From contig NZ_VFIY01000014.1 in the NCBI RefSeq assembly GCF_006385175.1, forward strand, positions 246,081 to 310,080: a DNA stretch of 64,000 nt. The letters are read 5' to 3'. Within the stretch, counting starts at the first letter, position 1. Every line of letters starts with the position of its first letter. The notes below the pieces were generated by a model. It made no database searches and was not told where the DNA came from. It saw only the letters and a program-made list of their open reading frames with translations. Both the position numbers and the translations under genes were made by a program. Origin of the DNA: Emcibacter nanhaiensis (lineage in GTDB: Bacteria; Pseudomonadota; Alphaproteobacteria; Sphingomonadales; Emcibacteraceae). Below are positions 51,385-60,015 of this stretch, in pieces.

Positions 51385-53226
51385 ATGGTATATTTATGCA
51401 ACCCCGGGTATTTTATGCATAAAGAAAATGAAGACAAATTAAAGTATATCAATTGGTTAGGTGAATTTACTTCCAGGGAAATGGAGAAGGAATTCATCAC
51501 GAGCCAATGGCAAAGTTTGGTGAAAAATTACCACTACTTTACGTATACTTTTACCATAATTTTCTTCACCGCCATATTTTTCAGCCTTGCCAAGGCGGAA
51601 TATGACCCCCAGACCTATTTCAATATCTCAGCCCGGATTCTGAGCATCCTGCCGCTCTATCTCACCATGGTGTTCTTTATGAAAAAAGAGCGCCCGGACT
51701 ATTTTTTCCGCGCCACATTCCTCTCCCTGATGAACCTGACCGGCATTTTCCTGCTCTCGATCGGCATCTTCATCAGCGACAACTGGGTGAATTTTGCGGG
51801 GGCCTTTGTGTTGACCACAATCGCCTATACCACCTATCCCATGTCGAACCTGCAGCGCATTGTCTACGGCTGCAGCCTCGCCATCGGGATCCAGACGGTC
51901 AACCTGCTGCGATTTTCACCGGATGCGGCCAATTTCTTCATGCAGAGCGCCATGCTGTTCTCAGCCAATATCTTTGGTTTCTGGCAAATGCACCACACCA
52001 GCATTCTGACCCGGAATACCTATCTGAGCCTGCAGCGGGAAAAGGACCTGAACCGCAAGCTGGAACAGGAACTGATCCACCGCAAGAAAGCCGAGGAAGC
52101 GAGCCGCCAGAATGAAGAACTGTTCCGTTCGCTGTTTACCGCCACCATGTATCCGCTGGCCATGATCAAAACCGGCTCACCCGAGCTGATTACCGCCAAT
52201 ACGGCCTTTTATGAACTTTTCTCCCTGTCCCCGCGCAGCCGCGGCAAGGAGACGTTCCTGGATCGTTTCGGGCAGCCGGAAAAATTCCTGGCCATGATGC
52301 GCAAAGCCGCGAAATCGGCGACCTACACCATGGATACGGCAAAAGTGGAACACCAGGAAGAAGGCACCAGGATCGTAGAGATCTGCATGATTCCCGTGCG
52401 CATCAACGAGATGCGCTTCCTGCTCCTCGGCCTGTCGGATATCACCCTGCGCAAGCAGGAAGAAACCATTCTGCGCAACGCCACCGAGGACGCCATCAGC
52501 GCCAACCTGGCCAAAACAGAATTCCTGGCCAACATGAGCCATGAACTGCGCACCCCGCTGAACGCCATTCTCGGCTTCACGGAAGTCATGGAACAGGAAC
52601 TTCTCGGACCGCTTGGTAATGATCAGTATAAATCCTACCTGCAGGACATCCACACCAGCGGCCGGCACCTGATGGAGCTCATCAGTGAAATCCTTGATGT
52701 GGCCAAGATTGAATCCGGAAAATTTGCCCTGTCCAGGGACGAGATTACCCTTGGCGAACTGATCGACAATGTCCTCAGCATGCTCAACACCCGGCATGCG
52801 GAAACAACAACTTCGATCGCCACAGACATCCATGATCCCGCTATGTTGCTGGATATTGATATACTGCGGATCCGCCAGGTGATCCTCAACCTGCTGAGCA
52901 ATGCCATCAAGTTTTCCCATGATGGCGACGAAATCGAACTGTCTTCCGCATTCCGCAACGGCAAACTGCTCATTCAGGTCAAGGACCACGGGATCGGCAT
53001 TGCCCCCGAGGATATCAAACGGGTCTTTGATCCGTTCACCCAGGTGGAAAGCTCCTACAACCGCAGACGGGATGGGGTCGGCCTGGGCCTGGCGCTCAGC
53101 CGCAAGCTGGTCGAAGCCCACGACGGCACCCTGACCCTGGAAAGCGTCCTGCACCGCGGCACAACCGTCACTATTTCCCTGCCGGAAAGCTGCGTCCTTT
53201 CCGAAGAAGTTCGCCAGATTTCCTGA
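51385..53226 (+). CDS. membrane-bound PAS sensor histidine kinase (orphan)
   Basis: The 613-residue protein (an ATG at 51415 is an alternative start) has about six membrane helices in residues 50-205, a short coiled linker with LEQELIHRKKAEEASRQNEE, a PAS domain (about 240-360, LFRSLFTATMYPLAMI), then HisKA with EFLANMSHELRTPLNAILGF (phospho-accepting histidine near 386) and an HATPase_c domain with NLLSNAIKFSHDGDE, DHGIGIAPEDIKRVFDPFTQ and DGVGLGLALSRKL. There is no receiver domain and no response-regulator gene beside it. The multi-helix N-terminus suggests sensing in or at the membrane. Signal and partner unknown. Confidence 0.9.
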   Translation: MVYLCNPGYFMHKENEDKLKYINWLGEFTSREMEKEFITSQWQSLVKNYHYFTYTFTIIFFTAIFFSLAKAEYDPQTYFNISARILSILPLYLTMVFFMKKERPDYFFRATFLSLMNLTGIFLLSIGIFISDNWVNFAGAFVLTTIAYTTYPMSNLQRIVYGCSLAIGIQTVNLLRFSPDAANFFMQSAMLFSANIFGFWQMHHTSILTRNTYLSLQREKDLNRKLEQELIHRKKAEEASRQNEELFRSLFTATMYPLAMIKTGSPELITANTAFYELFSLSPRSRGKETFLDRFGQPEKFLAMMRKAAKSATYTMDTAKVEHQEEGTRIVEICMIPVRINEMRFLLLGLSDITLRKQEETILRNATEDAISANLAKTEFLANMSHELRTPLNAILGFTEVMEQELLGPLGNDQYKSYLQDIHTSGRHLMELISEILDVAKIESGKFALSRDEITLGELIDNVLSMLNTRHAETTTSIATDIHDPAMLLDIDILRIRQVILNLLSNAIKFSHDGDEIELSSAFRNGKLLIQVKDHGIGIAPEDIKRVFDPFTQVESSYNRRRDGVGLGLALSRKLVEAHDGTLTLESVLHRGTTVTISLPESCVLSEEVRQIS

Positions 53227-53346
53227 CCGCAGAAAAAAGGACGACCAGCGAATACTTCTCTCACCCCGGCCAATCCCCCTTGCTGTCCCCCCTTCCTGAT
53301 GATTATATGATAGCCTGACACGACCACTTGCTGGAGAGCATTGAAA

Positions 53347-53775
53347 ATGACAATCCCTCCCTTCCATCTTGCTTTTCCCGTCACGGACCTGGAAGAAGCC
53401 CGGAAATTTTATGTCTCCCTGTTGGGGGCGGGGACAGGCCGCGAAGCGCCGCGCTGGATTGATTTCAACCTGTATGGGCACCAGATCACCGCTCACCTGG
53501 TGGACGAAATGGACAAGTCCCCCACCAACCCCGTGGACGGCAAGAATATTCCGGCCCGCCATTTCGGCGTCATCCTTGAGCGACCGGACTGGGATGACCT
53601 GGCCGACAGACTGAAAGCACATGGCACGACATTTATCGTTGAACCCTATATCCGGTTCGAGGGGCAAACCGGGGAGCAGGCCACCATGTTCCTGCAGGAT
53701 CCGAGCGGCAATTACCTGGAGTTCAAAGCCTTTGCCGATCCCAAGGATATCTTCGACCCGGAATACAAAGACTGA
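53347..53775 (+). CDS. VOC-family (glyoxalase/dioxygenase-fold) protein
   Basis: I start at the ATG at 53347 ([20 protein letters not shown]), giving 142 residues; a TTG six bases earlier is possible. It is a vicinal-oxygen-chelate protein: paired beta-alpha-beta-beta-beta units with [20 protein letters not shown], a metal-ligand histidine in [15 protein letters not shown], and the glutamate in [20 protein letters not shown]. The fold covers glyoxalases, dioxygenases and resistance proteins; the substrate is not clear. It precedes the hydroxyacid dehydrogenase gene by 13 bases, so they are probably cotranscribed. Confidence 0.85.
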   Translation: MTIPPFHLAFPVTDLEEARKFYVSLLGAGTGREAPRWIDFNLYGHQITAHLVDEMDKSPTNPVDGKNIPARHFGVILERPDWDDLADRLKAHGTTFIVEPYIRFEGQTGEQATMFLQDPSGNYLEFKAFADPKDIFDPEYKD

Positions 53776-53788
53776 GAGCCCCTACCCC

Positions 53789-54712
53789 ATGGCTATATTG
53801 ATTATCCTTGCCGAAAAGAAGGCCCGGAAGATCCGCGATCTCCTGCTCGACCAAATTCCGGAAGAAAAAATCTTCATCTGGCCCGAGACCGGCCCGGAAG
53901 AAGATATCGAAATTATTGTCAGCTGGAACCATCCTCACGGCGTCCTCGCATGCTTTCCCAATCTCAAACTGATCGCCTCCTATGGCGCGGGGGTCGACCA
54001 TATTTTTTCCGATCCGGGGCTGCCTGAAAATGTCGCCATCAGCCGCTTTGTCGCCGACAAGCTGTCGCGCCAGATGGCGGAATATGTAACCGGCGTCATT
54101 TTGGCCCAGCGCCTGAGGCTGATTGATTACCGGGAATATCAGGCCGCGGGAAGCTGGACCCCCCACGCCCCGCGGCCGGGGAGCCGGGTAACGATCCTGG
54201 GCCTTGGCGAACTCGGCCGCTGCACAGCAAGTATGCTGGCAACCGTGGGCTGCGAGGTCAGCGGCTGGAGCCGCAGCCGCAAGTCCCTCGACCAATGCAT
54301 CTGTTATGCCGGGTCGGAAGAACTGGGCGACGCCTTGGGGAATGCCGACTATGTGGTTTGCCTGCTCCCACTTACCCCGGAAACACGCGGTATTCTGAAC
54401 CGGGACCTGTTTAACTGCGTGAAAGAGGGCACCTATCTGATTAATGCGGCCCGGGGCGGACATCTGGTCGTGGACGATCTGCTGGATGCCCTGTACCAGG
54501 GCCGCCTGTCCGGCGCCTGCCTGGATGTTTTTGAGCAGGAACCCCTGCCCCAGGACAGCCCGCTGTGGCGGCATCCCCGGGTTCTGGTCACGCCGCACAT
54601 CGCCAGTGTCAGCCCCGACAGCGATATGGCGGACTATATCCTGGAAAATTACCGGGCCCTCCGGGACGGCGCCCCGCTGCATCATCTGGTGAACCCGGCG
54701 CTTGGATACTGA
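53789..54712 (+). CDS. D-2-hydroxyacid dehydrogenase, GhrA-like (glyoxylate/hydroxypyruvate reductase)
   Basis: The ATG at 53789 gives 307 residues (MAILIILAEKKARKIRDLLL). The protein has the D-isomer 2-hydroxyacid dehydrogenase pattern: IASYGAGVDHIFSDPGLPEN, ILGLGELGRCTASMLATVGC (NAD-binding, about 132-151), NAARGGHLVVDDLLDALYQG with the substrate arginine, DVFEQEPLPQDSPLWRHPRV and the catalytic histidine in VTPHIASVSP. It resembles GhrA, which reduces glyoxylate and hydroxypyruvate. It follows the VOC gene closely. Confidence 0.87.
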   Translation: MAILIILAEKKARKIRDLLLDQIPEEKIFIWPETGPEEDIEIIVSWNHPHGVLACFPNLKLIASYGAGVDHIFSDPGLPENVAISRFVADKLSRQMAEYVTGVILAQRLRLIDYREYQAAGSWTPHAPRPGSRVTILGLGELGRCTASMLATVGCEVSGWSRSRKSLDQCICYAGSEELGDALGNADYVVCLLPLTPETRGILNRDLFNCVKEGTYLINAARGGHLVVDDLLDALYQGRLSGACLDVFEQEPLPQDSPLWRHPRVLVTPHIASVSPDSDMADYILENYRALRDGAPLHHLVNPALGY

Positions 54713-54826
54713 AGCTTTCCCCGGCCTGCGGTTTTCTGCCCTTTCCCCATCAATTTGCGTTGCATGAGGGGAACCGACCTGTTAATTTGCGCGCGAAACA
54801 GATTGTTCTTTAAAAAGGTCAGCATC

Positions 54827-55390
54827 ATGAAGATAGATGGAAACGCCATTCGTCCGGGTAATGTCATTGAGCATCAGGACGGCCTCTGGGTCGCAGTCAA
54901 GATCCAGCACACACAGCCCGGCAAGGGCGGTGCCTACCTGCAGGTTGAACTCAAAAACCTCAAAGACGGGCGTAAACTGAACGAACGCTTCCGGTCCTCT
55001 GAAAAAGTTGAACGCGTGCGTCTGGAACAGAAAGACCACACGTTCCTGTTTGAAACAGACGACATGTATACTTTCATGGATACTGAAACCTACGACCAGG
55101 TGGAAATCAACGGTGACCTGATCGGCGACCAGAAAGTCTATCTCCAGGACGGTATGGAAGTGGTGGTGGAAAGCTACGAAGGTGAGCCGCTCAGCGTGCA
55201 GCTTCCCCAGACCGTCGAACTCGAGGTGACCGAAACCGAGCCTGTCGTCAAGGGCCAGACTGCGGCCTCTTCCAACAAGCCGGCCATTCTTGAAAATGGG
55301 GTCCGGGTCATGGTGCCGCCGTTCATCAGCCAGGGCGACCGCATTGTGGTTTACACCGAGGACAGCACCTACGCGGAACGTGCCAAGTAA
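54827..55390 (+). CDS. efp: translation elongation factor P
   Basis: The ATG at 54827 ([20 protein letters not shown]) gives 187 residues, the usual length. KOW-like, middle and C-terminal OB domains follow in order; the tip loop [12 protein letters not shown] carries the conserved lysine (residue 33) that is post-translationally modified in many bacteria. The C-terminal signature is [23 protein letters not shown] relieves ribosome stalling at proline runs. It is followed 24 bases later by the inositol monophosphatase gene, a common pairing in alphaproteobacteria. No modification gene (epmA/epmB) is in view. Confidence 0.96.
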   Translation: MKIDGNAIRPGNVIEHQDGLWVAVKIQHTQPGKGGAYLQVELKNLKDGRKLNERFRSSEKVERVRLEQKDHTFLFETDDMYTFMDTETYDQVEINGDLIGDQKVYLQDGMEVVVESYEGEPLSVQLPQTVELEVTETEPVVKGQTAASSNKPAILENGVRVMVPPFISQGDRIVVYTEDSTYAERAK

Positions 55391-55414
55391 CCTCCCCTAA
55401 CGAAGGAATTTATT

Positions 55415-56233
55415 ATGGCGCTTCAGTCAGCCATCATTAATGTCATGCAAAAGGCCGCCGAAATGGCCGGCCGCAAGCTGGCCAGGGATTTCGGCGAAGT
55501 GGAACATCTGCAGGTTTCCCGCAAGGGTCCTGCCGACTTTGTGTCCGCTGCTGATACCAAAGCGGAAAAAATCATCTTCCAGGAACTGTCCAAGGCCCGT
55601 CCCGATTTCGGCTTCCTGCTGGAGGAAAACGGTTCTGTCGAGGGTAAGGACCCAAACAGCCGCTGGATTGTAGATCCGCTGGACGGCACCACCAATTTTC
55701 TGCACGGCATCCCGCATTTTGCCATTTCCATCGCCCTGGAACAGAATGGTGAAGTGACCGCCGGCCTGATCTATCAACCGCTGACTGACGAGATTTTCTG
55801 GGCGGAAAAAGGCCGCGGCGCCTATCTGAACAACCGCCGCCTGCGGGTATCCGCCCGCAAGAACATGGCAGACAGCCTGCTGGCCACCGGTATTCCGTTC
55901 AAGGGGCGCGAAGGACATGTGGAGTTCATCGCCGCCCTGGAAACCATTATGCCGGAAGTTTCCGGCGTCCGCCGTTTCGGTTCTGCCGCCCTGGACCTGG
56001 CCTGGGTGGCCGCCGGACGCTACGATGGCTTCTGGGAAACCAACCTGCAGTACTGGGATGTTGCCGCCGGAATCCTGATGGTGTCAGAAGCAAGTGGCAC
56101 AGTGACCACGTTTAATGGTAAAAAGGACAAGTTAGACGGTAAGGAAATTCTTGCGACCAACGGCGCCCTTCACGGGCCGGTTACCCGGCTTCTGGCGACG
56201 GCCCGCAAGAAAGTCAGGACTACAGAAGACTGA
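55415..56233 (+). CDS. suhB: inositol monophosphatase family protein (SuhB-like)
   Basis: The 272-residue protein has the metal-binding phosphatase motifs: the acidic LLEENGSVEGKDPNSRWIVD with DPLDGTTNFLHGIPHFAISI (about residues 88-107) and the C-terminal WDVAAGILMVSEASGTVTTF. Such enzymes hydrolyse myo-inositol phosphate or related sugar phosphates with Mg2+; SuhB also binds RNA polymerase-associated complexes in E. coli. A GAAGGA site precedes the ATG. It lies between efp and the OmpA-like gene in the same direction. Confidence 0.92.
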   Translation: MALQSAIINVMQKAAEMAGRKLARDFGEVEHLQVSRKGPADFVSAADTKAEKIIFQELSKARPDFGFLLEENGSVEGKDPNSRWIVDPLDGTTNFLHGIPHFAISIALEQNGEVTAGLIYQPLTDEIFWAEKGRGAYLNNRRLRVSARKNMADSLLATGIPFKGREGHVEFIAALETIMPEVSGVRRFGSAALDLAWVAAGRYDGFWETNLQYWDVAAGILMVSEASGTVTTFNGKKDKLDGKEILATNGALHGPVTRLLATARKKVRTTED

Positions 56234-56255
56234 ACAACAGAGGAAACTGCGGGGG

Positions 56256-56705
56256 ATGATCAAACTGTCCATGACAACGGCTTTGTGGCTTGGTCTGGCG
56301 ACCACGTCCCTCGCCGCTGATCTTCCCTCTTCCCATGACGACCGCCTGTTCCTCAATGCCGCCACTCTCACAGACCTTCAGCCCCTGCAGTTCAAGTTCC
56401 ATAAAGGCCAGCTTCAGCTTGGTGAAAACAGCAGGGAAACACTGAAACAATGGGCAGACCAGATCAAACAATATAGTTTTCCCGTCCACATCTACAGTTA
56501 CGCCGCCACACCGCAACATTTGCGGGACATGACGGAAAACCGCGCCAAACATGAATCCGTCAGGGTCGCCTTTAACCGGGGCCTGATTGTCCGCTCCCTT
56601 CTTGAACAGGCCGGCATAGACGGCCAGCGGATCCGGCTCCATGCCATCGGCTCCGGCAAACTCCATTCCGGGGAAGAACTCAAAATCACGATCCGCCGGG
56701 ACTAA
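56256..56705 (+). CDS. small exported OmpA-like protein
   Basis: The ATG at 56256, with CGGGGG just upstream, gives 149 residues: a signal peptide (MIKLSMTTALWLGLATTSLA), a short linker, then an OmpA_C-like fold (about 45-149; LQFKFHKGQLQLGENSRETL, VHIYSYAATPQHLRDMTENR, VRSLLEQAGIDGQRIRLHAI). The arginine that contacts peptidoglycan in OmpA domains may correspond to the conserved R in NRGLIVRSLLEQ. It ends GSGKLHSGEELKITIRRD. It is probably periplasmic. It lies immediately before the MotA/MotB-like pair and may work with it. Confidence 0.7.
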   Translation: MIKLSMTTALWLGLATTSLAADLPSSHDDRLFLNAATLTDLQPLQFKFHKGQLQLGENSRETLKQWADQIKQYSFPVHIYSYAATPQHLRDMTENRAKHESVRVAFNRGLIVRSLLEQAGIDGQRIRLHAIGSGKLHSGEELKITIRRD

Positions 56706-56815
56706 AGACCTGCCGGACGTCATAATCTCGCCCAACTAAAACTTAGACTTCTGGCTAGCGCCCTGATAACATTGCCATAAATTTGCAGGCGACAAACACG
56801 AGGACAAGGCTGAAA

Positions 56816-58147
56816 ATGACCCGCCCCACAAAGTATCTGAATACCATTATCCTGTTCCTGACAGCCGTTATTGTGCTTGTCGCTGTACTGTTCCCCAATA
56901 TGGAAAAAGCCTTCCTGACCAATTACATGCTGAACGGCGTGATTGTCACCGTTCTGATTATCGGTATTCTTTTTTCCATCGCCCAGGTGCGGAAAATCTC
57001 TGCCGCAGTCAACTGGATCCAGGCATTCCAGAAAGAGGAAGATCCGGACATGCTGCCGGAACCGCCGGCCATGCTGGCGCCGATGGCCTCCATGATGGAG
57101 GAACAGCAGAGGAGAAAGTCGCTGTCCGCCCTGTCCCTGCGCACCATCCTCGACGGCATCGCCGGCCGGATGGATGAAAGCCGGGAGACCAGCCGCTATC
57201 TCATCGGCCTGCTGATCTTCCTCGGCCTGCTCGGCACTTTCTGGGGCCTGCTCGGCACCATCGGCTCGGTCAAGGATACCATAGACAGCCTGTCCGTCGG
57301 CTCCGGCGACATCACCCTGTTGTTTGAAGACCTGAAACAGGGCCTGGCCGCCCCGCTCGGCGGCATGGGCACGGCCTTCAGTTCCTCTTTGTTCGGCCTT
57401 GCCGGCTCCGTGATCCTCGGCTTTATCGACCTGCAGACCGGCCAGGCCCAGCGCAGCTTCTTTAACAGCCTGGAAGACTGGCTGTCCGGCATCACCAAAC
57501 TGTCCCGCGGCGGCGGCATCGCCACGGACACCGGCGACGGCTCCGTCCCGGCCTATGTCAGCGCCCTGCTGGAACAGACCGCCGACAGCCTGGATAACCT
57601 GCACAAGGTGATCAGTCGCAGTGAAGAAAAACGCATGGAGGTCAACACCGCCCTGATCAGCCTGTCCGAACAGATTGCCGGCATGTCCGACAGCAACAGC
57701 GAAGTGAACAGTGTGTTGAAAAAGCTGGTGGAAGTCATCGCCCTGCAGCAGGGCGGTGAACGCGAAAAAACCGACACCACCCACCTGCGCAACATTGATG
57801 TGCAGATGAAGCATCTGCTGGAGGAAACGGTCAAGGGCCAGAACCAGTTGACCGATGACCTTCGGGCCGAGTTCAAGCTGCTGGCCCGGACCCTGGGCGC
57901 CATCATGGACGGCCGCGAACTGCCCGCCGCACCGGAACGCCCGGCGCCGCGGACAGCGCCGAAAACGGCAGCGCCTGAGCCGGTAGAACCGCCGACACCG
58001 GCAGAACCTGAAGCTCCTGCGGCTCCGGCAGCTCCCGCGGCACCGGCTGAGTCCCTGGACTATGACATGCCGGCGCCCAACCCCAAGGCCAAGAAAAAAC
58101 CCGTCCTCACCCCGAAACCGCTGACGGCAAAAAGGGATGACGACTGA
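56816..58147 (+). CDS. MotA/TolQ/ExbB-like proton channel protein with long cytoplasmic tail
   Basis: The ATG at 56816 gives 443 residues. There are two N-terminal membrane helices (about 8-26 and 38-56), a cytoplasmic stretch, then the conserved pore pair: YLIGLLIFLGLLGTFWGLLG (about 128-147) and PLGGMGTAFSSSLFGLAGSV (about 180-199), as in MotA/ExbB channels. A helical tail (about 240-370) and a Pro/Ala-rich region (about 375-430) follow. It overlaps the MotB-like gene by one base. No flagellar gene is nearby, so it is probably a stator for an envelope process. Confidence 0.82.
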   Translation: MTRPTKYLNTIILFLTAVIVLVAVLFPNMEKAFLTNYMLNGVIVTVLIIGILFSIAQVRKISAAVNWIQAFQKEEDPDMLPEPPAMLAPMASMMEEQQRRKSLSALSLRTILDGIAGRMDESRETSRYLIGLLIFLGLLGTFWGLLGTIGSVKDTIDSLSVGSGDITLLFEDLKQGLAAPLGGMGTAFSSSLFGLAGSVILGFIDLQTGQAQRSFFNSLEDWLSGITKLSRGGGIATDTGDGSVPAYVSALLEQTADSLDNLHKVISRSEEKRMEVNTALISLSEQIAGMSDSNSEVNSVLKKLVEVIALQQGGEREKTDTTHLRNIDVQMKHLLEETVKGQNQLTDDLRAEFKLLARTLGAIMDGRELPAAPERPAPRTAPKTAAPEPVEPPTPAEPEAPAAPAAPAAPAESLDYDMPAPNPKAKKKPVLTPKPLTAKRDDD

Positions 58148-59244
58148 TGGCCCTGCTCAGGACACAAAGGCGTCCGGGCGGTGGTAATGAGAATACCTGG
58201 CCCGGCTTTGTTGACGCCCTCAGCACCCTGCTGCTGGTCATCATTTTCCTGCTGTCGGTCTTCATGCTGGCCCAGTTTTTCCTCGGCCAGGCCCTGTCCG
58301 GCCGGGATGAAGCCCTGGAAAAACTGAACCTTCAGGTCCAGGAGCTGGCCGACCTGCTGGCTCTGGAACGCCAGTCCAACAGCGACCTGAAAGCCAATAT
58401 CACCCAGCTGTCCGCCTCCCTGCAGGATTCCAACCTGGACCGGGAACAGATGGCCGCCCGCATAGAGGAACTGGAGGCGGACCTGGCCGACGCCACCAAC
58501 ATGGGCCAGCGGGCCAGCCAGTCCAGCGCAGAGCAGCTGCAAACCATCCAGGACCTGGAGAAACGATACCGCGACAGCAATAACGCGCTGGCCAAAGAAA
58601 AAGAACTGAGCCAGGCCGCCCGTCGTGAAGTGGAAGTGCTGAACCGTCAGCTCGCCGCCCTTCGTCAGCAGCTGTCCGCCCTGCAGACGGCCCTGGAGGC
58701 CTCTGAAGCCAAAGACCGGGAGCAACAGGCCACCATCAAGAACCTGAGCTCACGGCTCAATGCGGCGCTCGCCTCCAAGGTTCAGGAGCTGAGCCAGTAT
58801 CGTTCCGAATTTTTCGGTCGCCTCAAGCAGGTCCTGGCGAAACGCTCCGACATCCGCGTTCACGGCGACCGTTTCATCTTCCCCTCATCGGTCCTGTTTG
58901 CCTCCGGCTCCGATACCCTGGGTGAAGACGGCCAGCGGGAAATGGCCAAACTGGCCCAGACCCTGAAGGAAATCTCAGCCACTATTCCGCCGGAAATCGA
59001 CTGGATTCTGCGCGTGGACGGCCATACCGACAAGCTGCCGATCCGCACCAGCCGTTTCCCGTCCAACTGGGACCTGTCGACAGCGCGGGCGCTCAGTGTG
59101 GTGAAATTCCTGATCAGCCAGGGCATCCCGGCTGAACGGCTGGCGGCAACCGGCTTCGGGCAATATCACCCGATCAATGACGCGGATAACGAGGAAGCCT
59201 ATGAGCAGAACCGCCGGATTGAGATGCGCCTGACCCAGCAATAG
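58147..59244 (+). CDS. MotB-like stator partner with long coiled coil and OmpA domain
   Basis: The 365-residue protein has a short cytoplasmic N-terminus, one membrane helix (about 25-46) led by Asp23 in WPGFVDALSTLLLVIIFLLS (the position of the proton-relay aspartate in MotB), then a long periplasmic coiled coil (about 50-210, SNSDLKANITQLSASLQDSN, ELEADLADATN), and a C-terminal OmpA-type peptidoglycan-binding domain (about 235-365; FIFPSSVLFASGSDTLGEDG, VDGHTDKLPIRTSRFPSNWD, GFGQYHPINDADNEEAYEQN). It should anchor a channel made with the preceding MotA-like protein to peptidoglycan. Confidence 0.85.
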   Translation: MALLRTQRRPGGGNENTWPGFVDALSTLLLVIIFLLSVFMLAQFFLGQALSGRDEALEKLNLQVQELADLLALERQSNSDLKANITQLSASLQDSNLDREQMAARIEELEADLADATNMGQRASQSSAEQLQTIQDLEKRYRDSNNALAKEKELSQAARREVEVLNRQLAALRQQLSALQTALEASEAKDREQQATIKNLSSRLNAALASKVQELSQYRSEFFGRLKQVLAKRSDIRVHGDRFIFPSSVLFASGSDTLGEDGQREMAKLAQTLKEISATIPPEIDWILRVDGHTDKLPIRTSRFPSNWDLSTARALSVVKFLISQGIPAERLAATGFGQYHPINDADNEEAYEQNRRIEMRLTQQ

Positions 59245-59829
59245 TCAAAGGCTGGAACTTTCCCATCCCGGTGCAATATAGAGCGTTTTTTTCACTTCCG
59301 CCTCCAAGTCTATATCTGGCACGCCGGACCCAAGGTCAATGAAGTTCATGCGATTGATGCCCAGCTGGATAAGGTCTGGATATTTACCGTCATACCCCAG
59401 TGTGGTGAGATGGCGGCGACATGTCAGTGCCTGATTCAGCTTGCCCTCCCCGGTCGCCATTGGCAAAAACAATATTGCAGCTTCTACAACCAGTCCGGCC
59501 CGCCCCCTCTCCACGACCACTGCCTGCAATCCGCAGGAAAAATTGAAGATTGTTTTGAAGTTGGACATCACAAAATCCCTGACGGGAGCTGCGCTCATCT
59601 GGGTACTCTTCGGACCGGAAAAGTCGATCCCCAGTTCGTCTATTGCAGATGTGCCGAGTAGTCGTAGATAATATTTTTCCCCGTCCCAGTCCAGAATCCC
59701 GATGTCACTAAGAAGAGAAGTCAGATTTGCGGGATTAAAGTTTTCGCGATCTGGAATCATGGCGTCGCCACATATGCTCAGCCAATATTCCCACAGTCTG
59801 CTAAATTCAGGACAGTAAAACACAACCAC
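59245..59829 (-). CDS. PAS_5-type domain protein of unknown function
   Basis: A soluble 194-residue protein resembling the alphaproteobacterial PAS_5 family: LWEYWLSICGDAMIPDRENF at the start, DIGILDWDGEKYYLRLLGTS and a glycine-containing end of the core (IDELGIDFSGPK). Such proteins are small stand-alone sensors or binding modules without known output. The stop codon directly abuts the MotB-like stop on the other strand. It is not in an operon with the ABC exporter gene (187 bases upstream). Function unknown. Confidence 0.65.
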   Translation of the reverse strand: MVVFYCPEFSRLWEYWLSICGDAMIPDRENFNPANLTSLLSDIGILDWDGEKYYLRLLGTSAIDELGIDFSGPKSTQMSAAPVRDFVMSNFKTIFNFSCGLQAVVVERGRAGLVVEAAILFLPMATGEGKLNQALTCRRHLTTLGYDGKYPDLIQLGINRMNFIDLGSGVPDIDLEAEVKKTLYIAPGWESSSL

Positions 59830-60015
59830 TACAACCCCTTACATTACCACTTTCAACTATATCCTAATGTTGACAAATTCGCAACTAAGCAACCCGCACC
59901 CAATCTGGAATCTGCACGAATACAGACCCTGATCGGGAAACCCGGCTGACGCGGCAGTAATTTGGGGAAATTTACAGTTTGACGGGCACTTTACAGGCTG
60001 TGAACGCGAGGCCCT

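Noticed and set aside
56816..59244. Zorya-type anti-phage defence (ZorA/ZorB)
   Set aside because: The MotA/MotB-like pair resembles ZorAB in outline, but no ZorC, ZorD or ZorE gene is next to it and the pair sits after efp and suhB among housekeeping genes.
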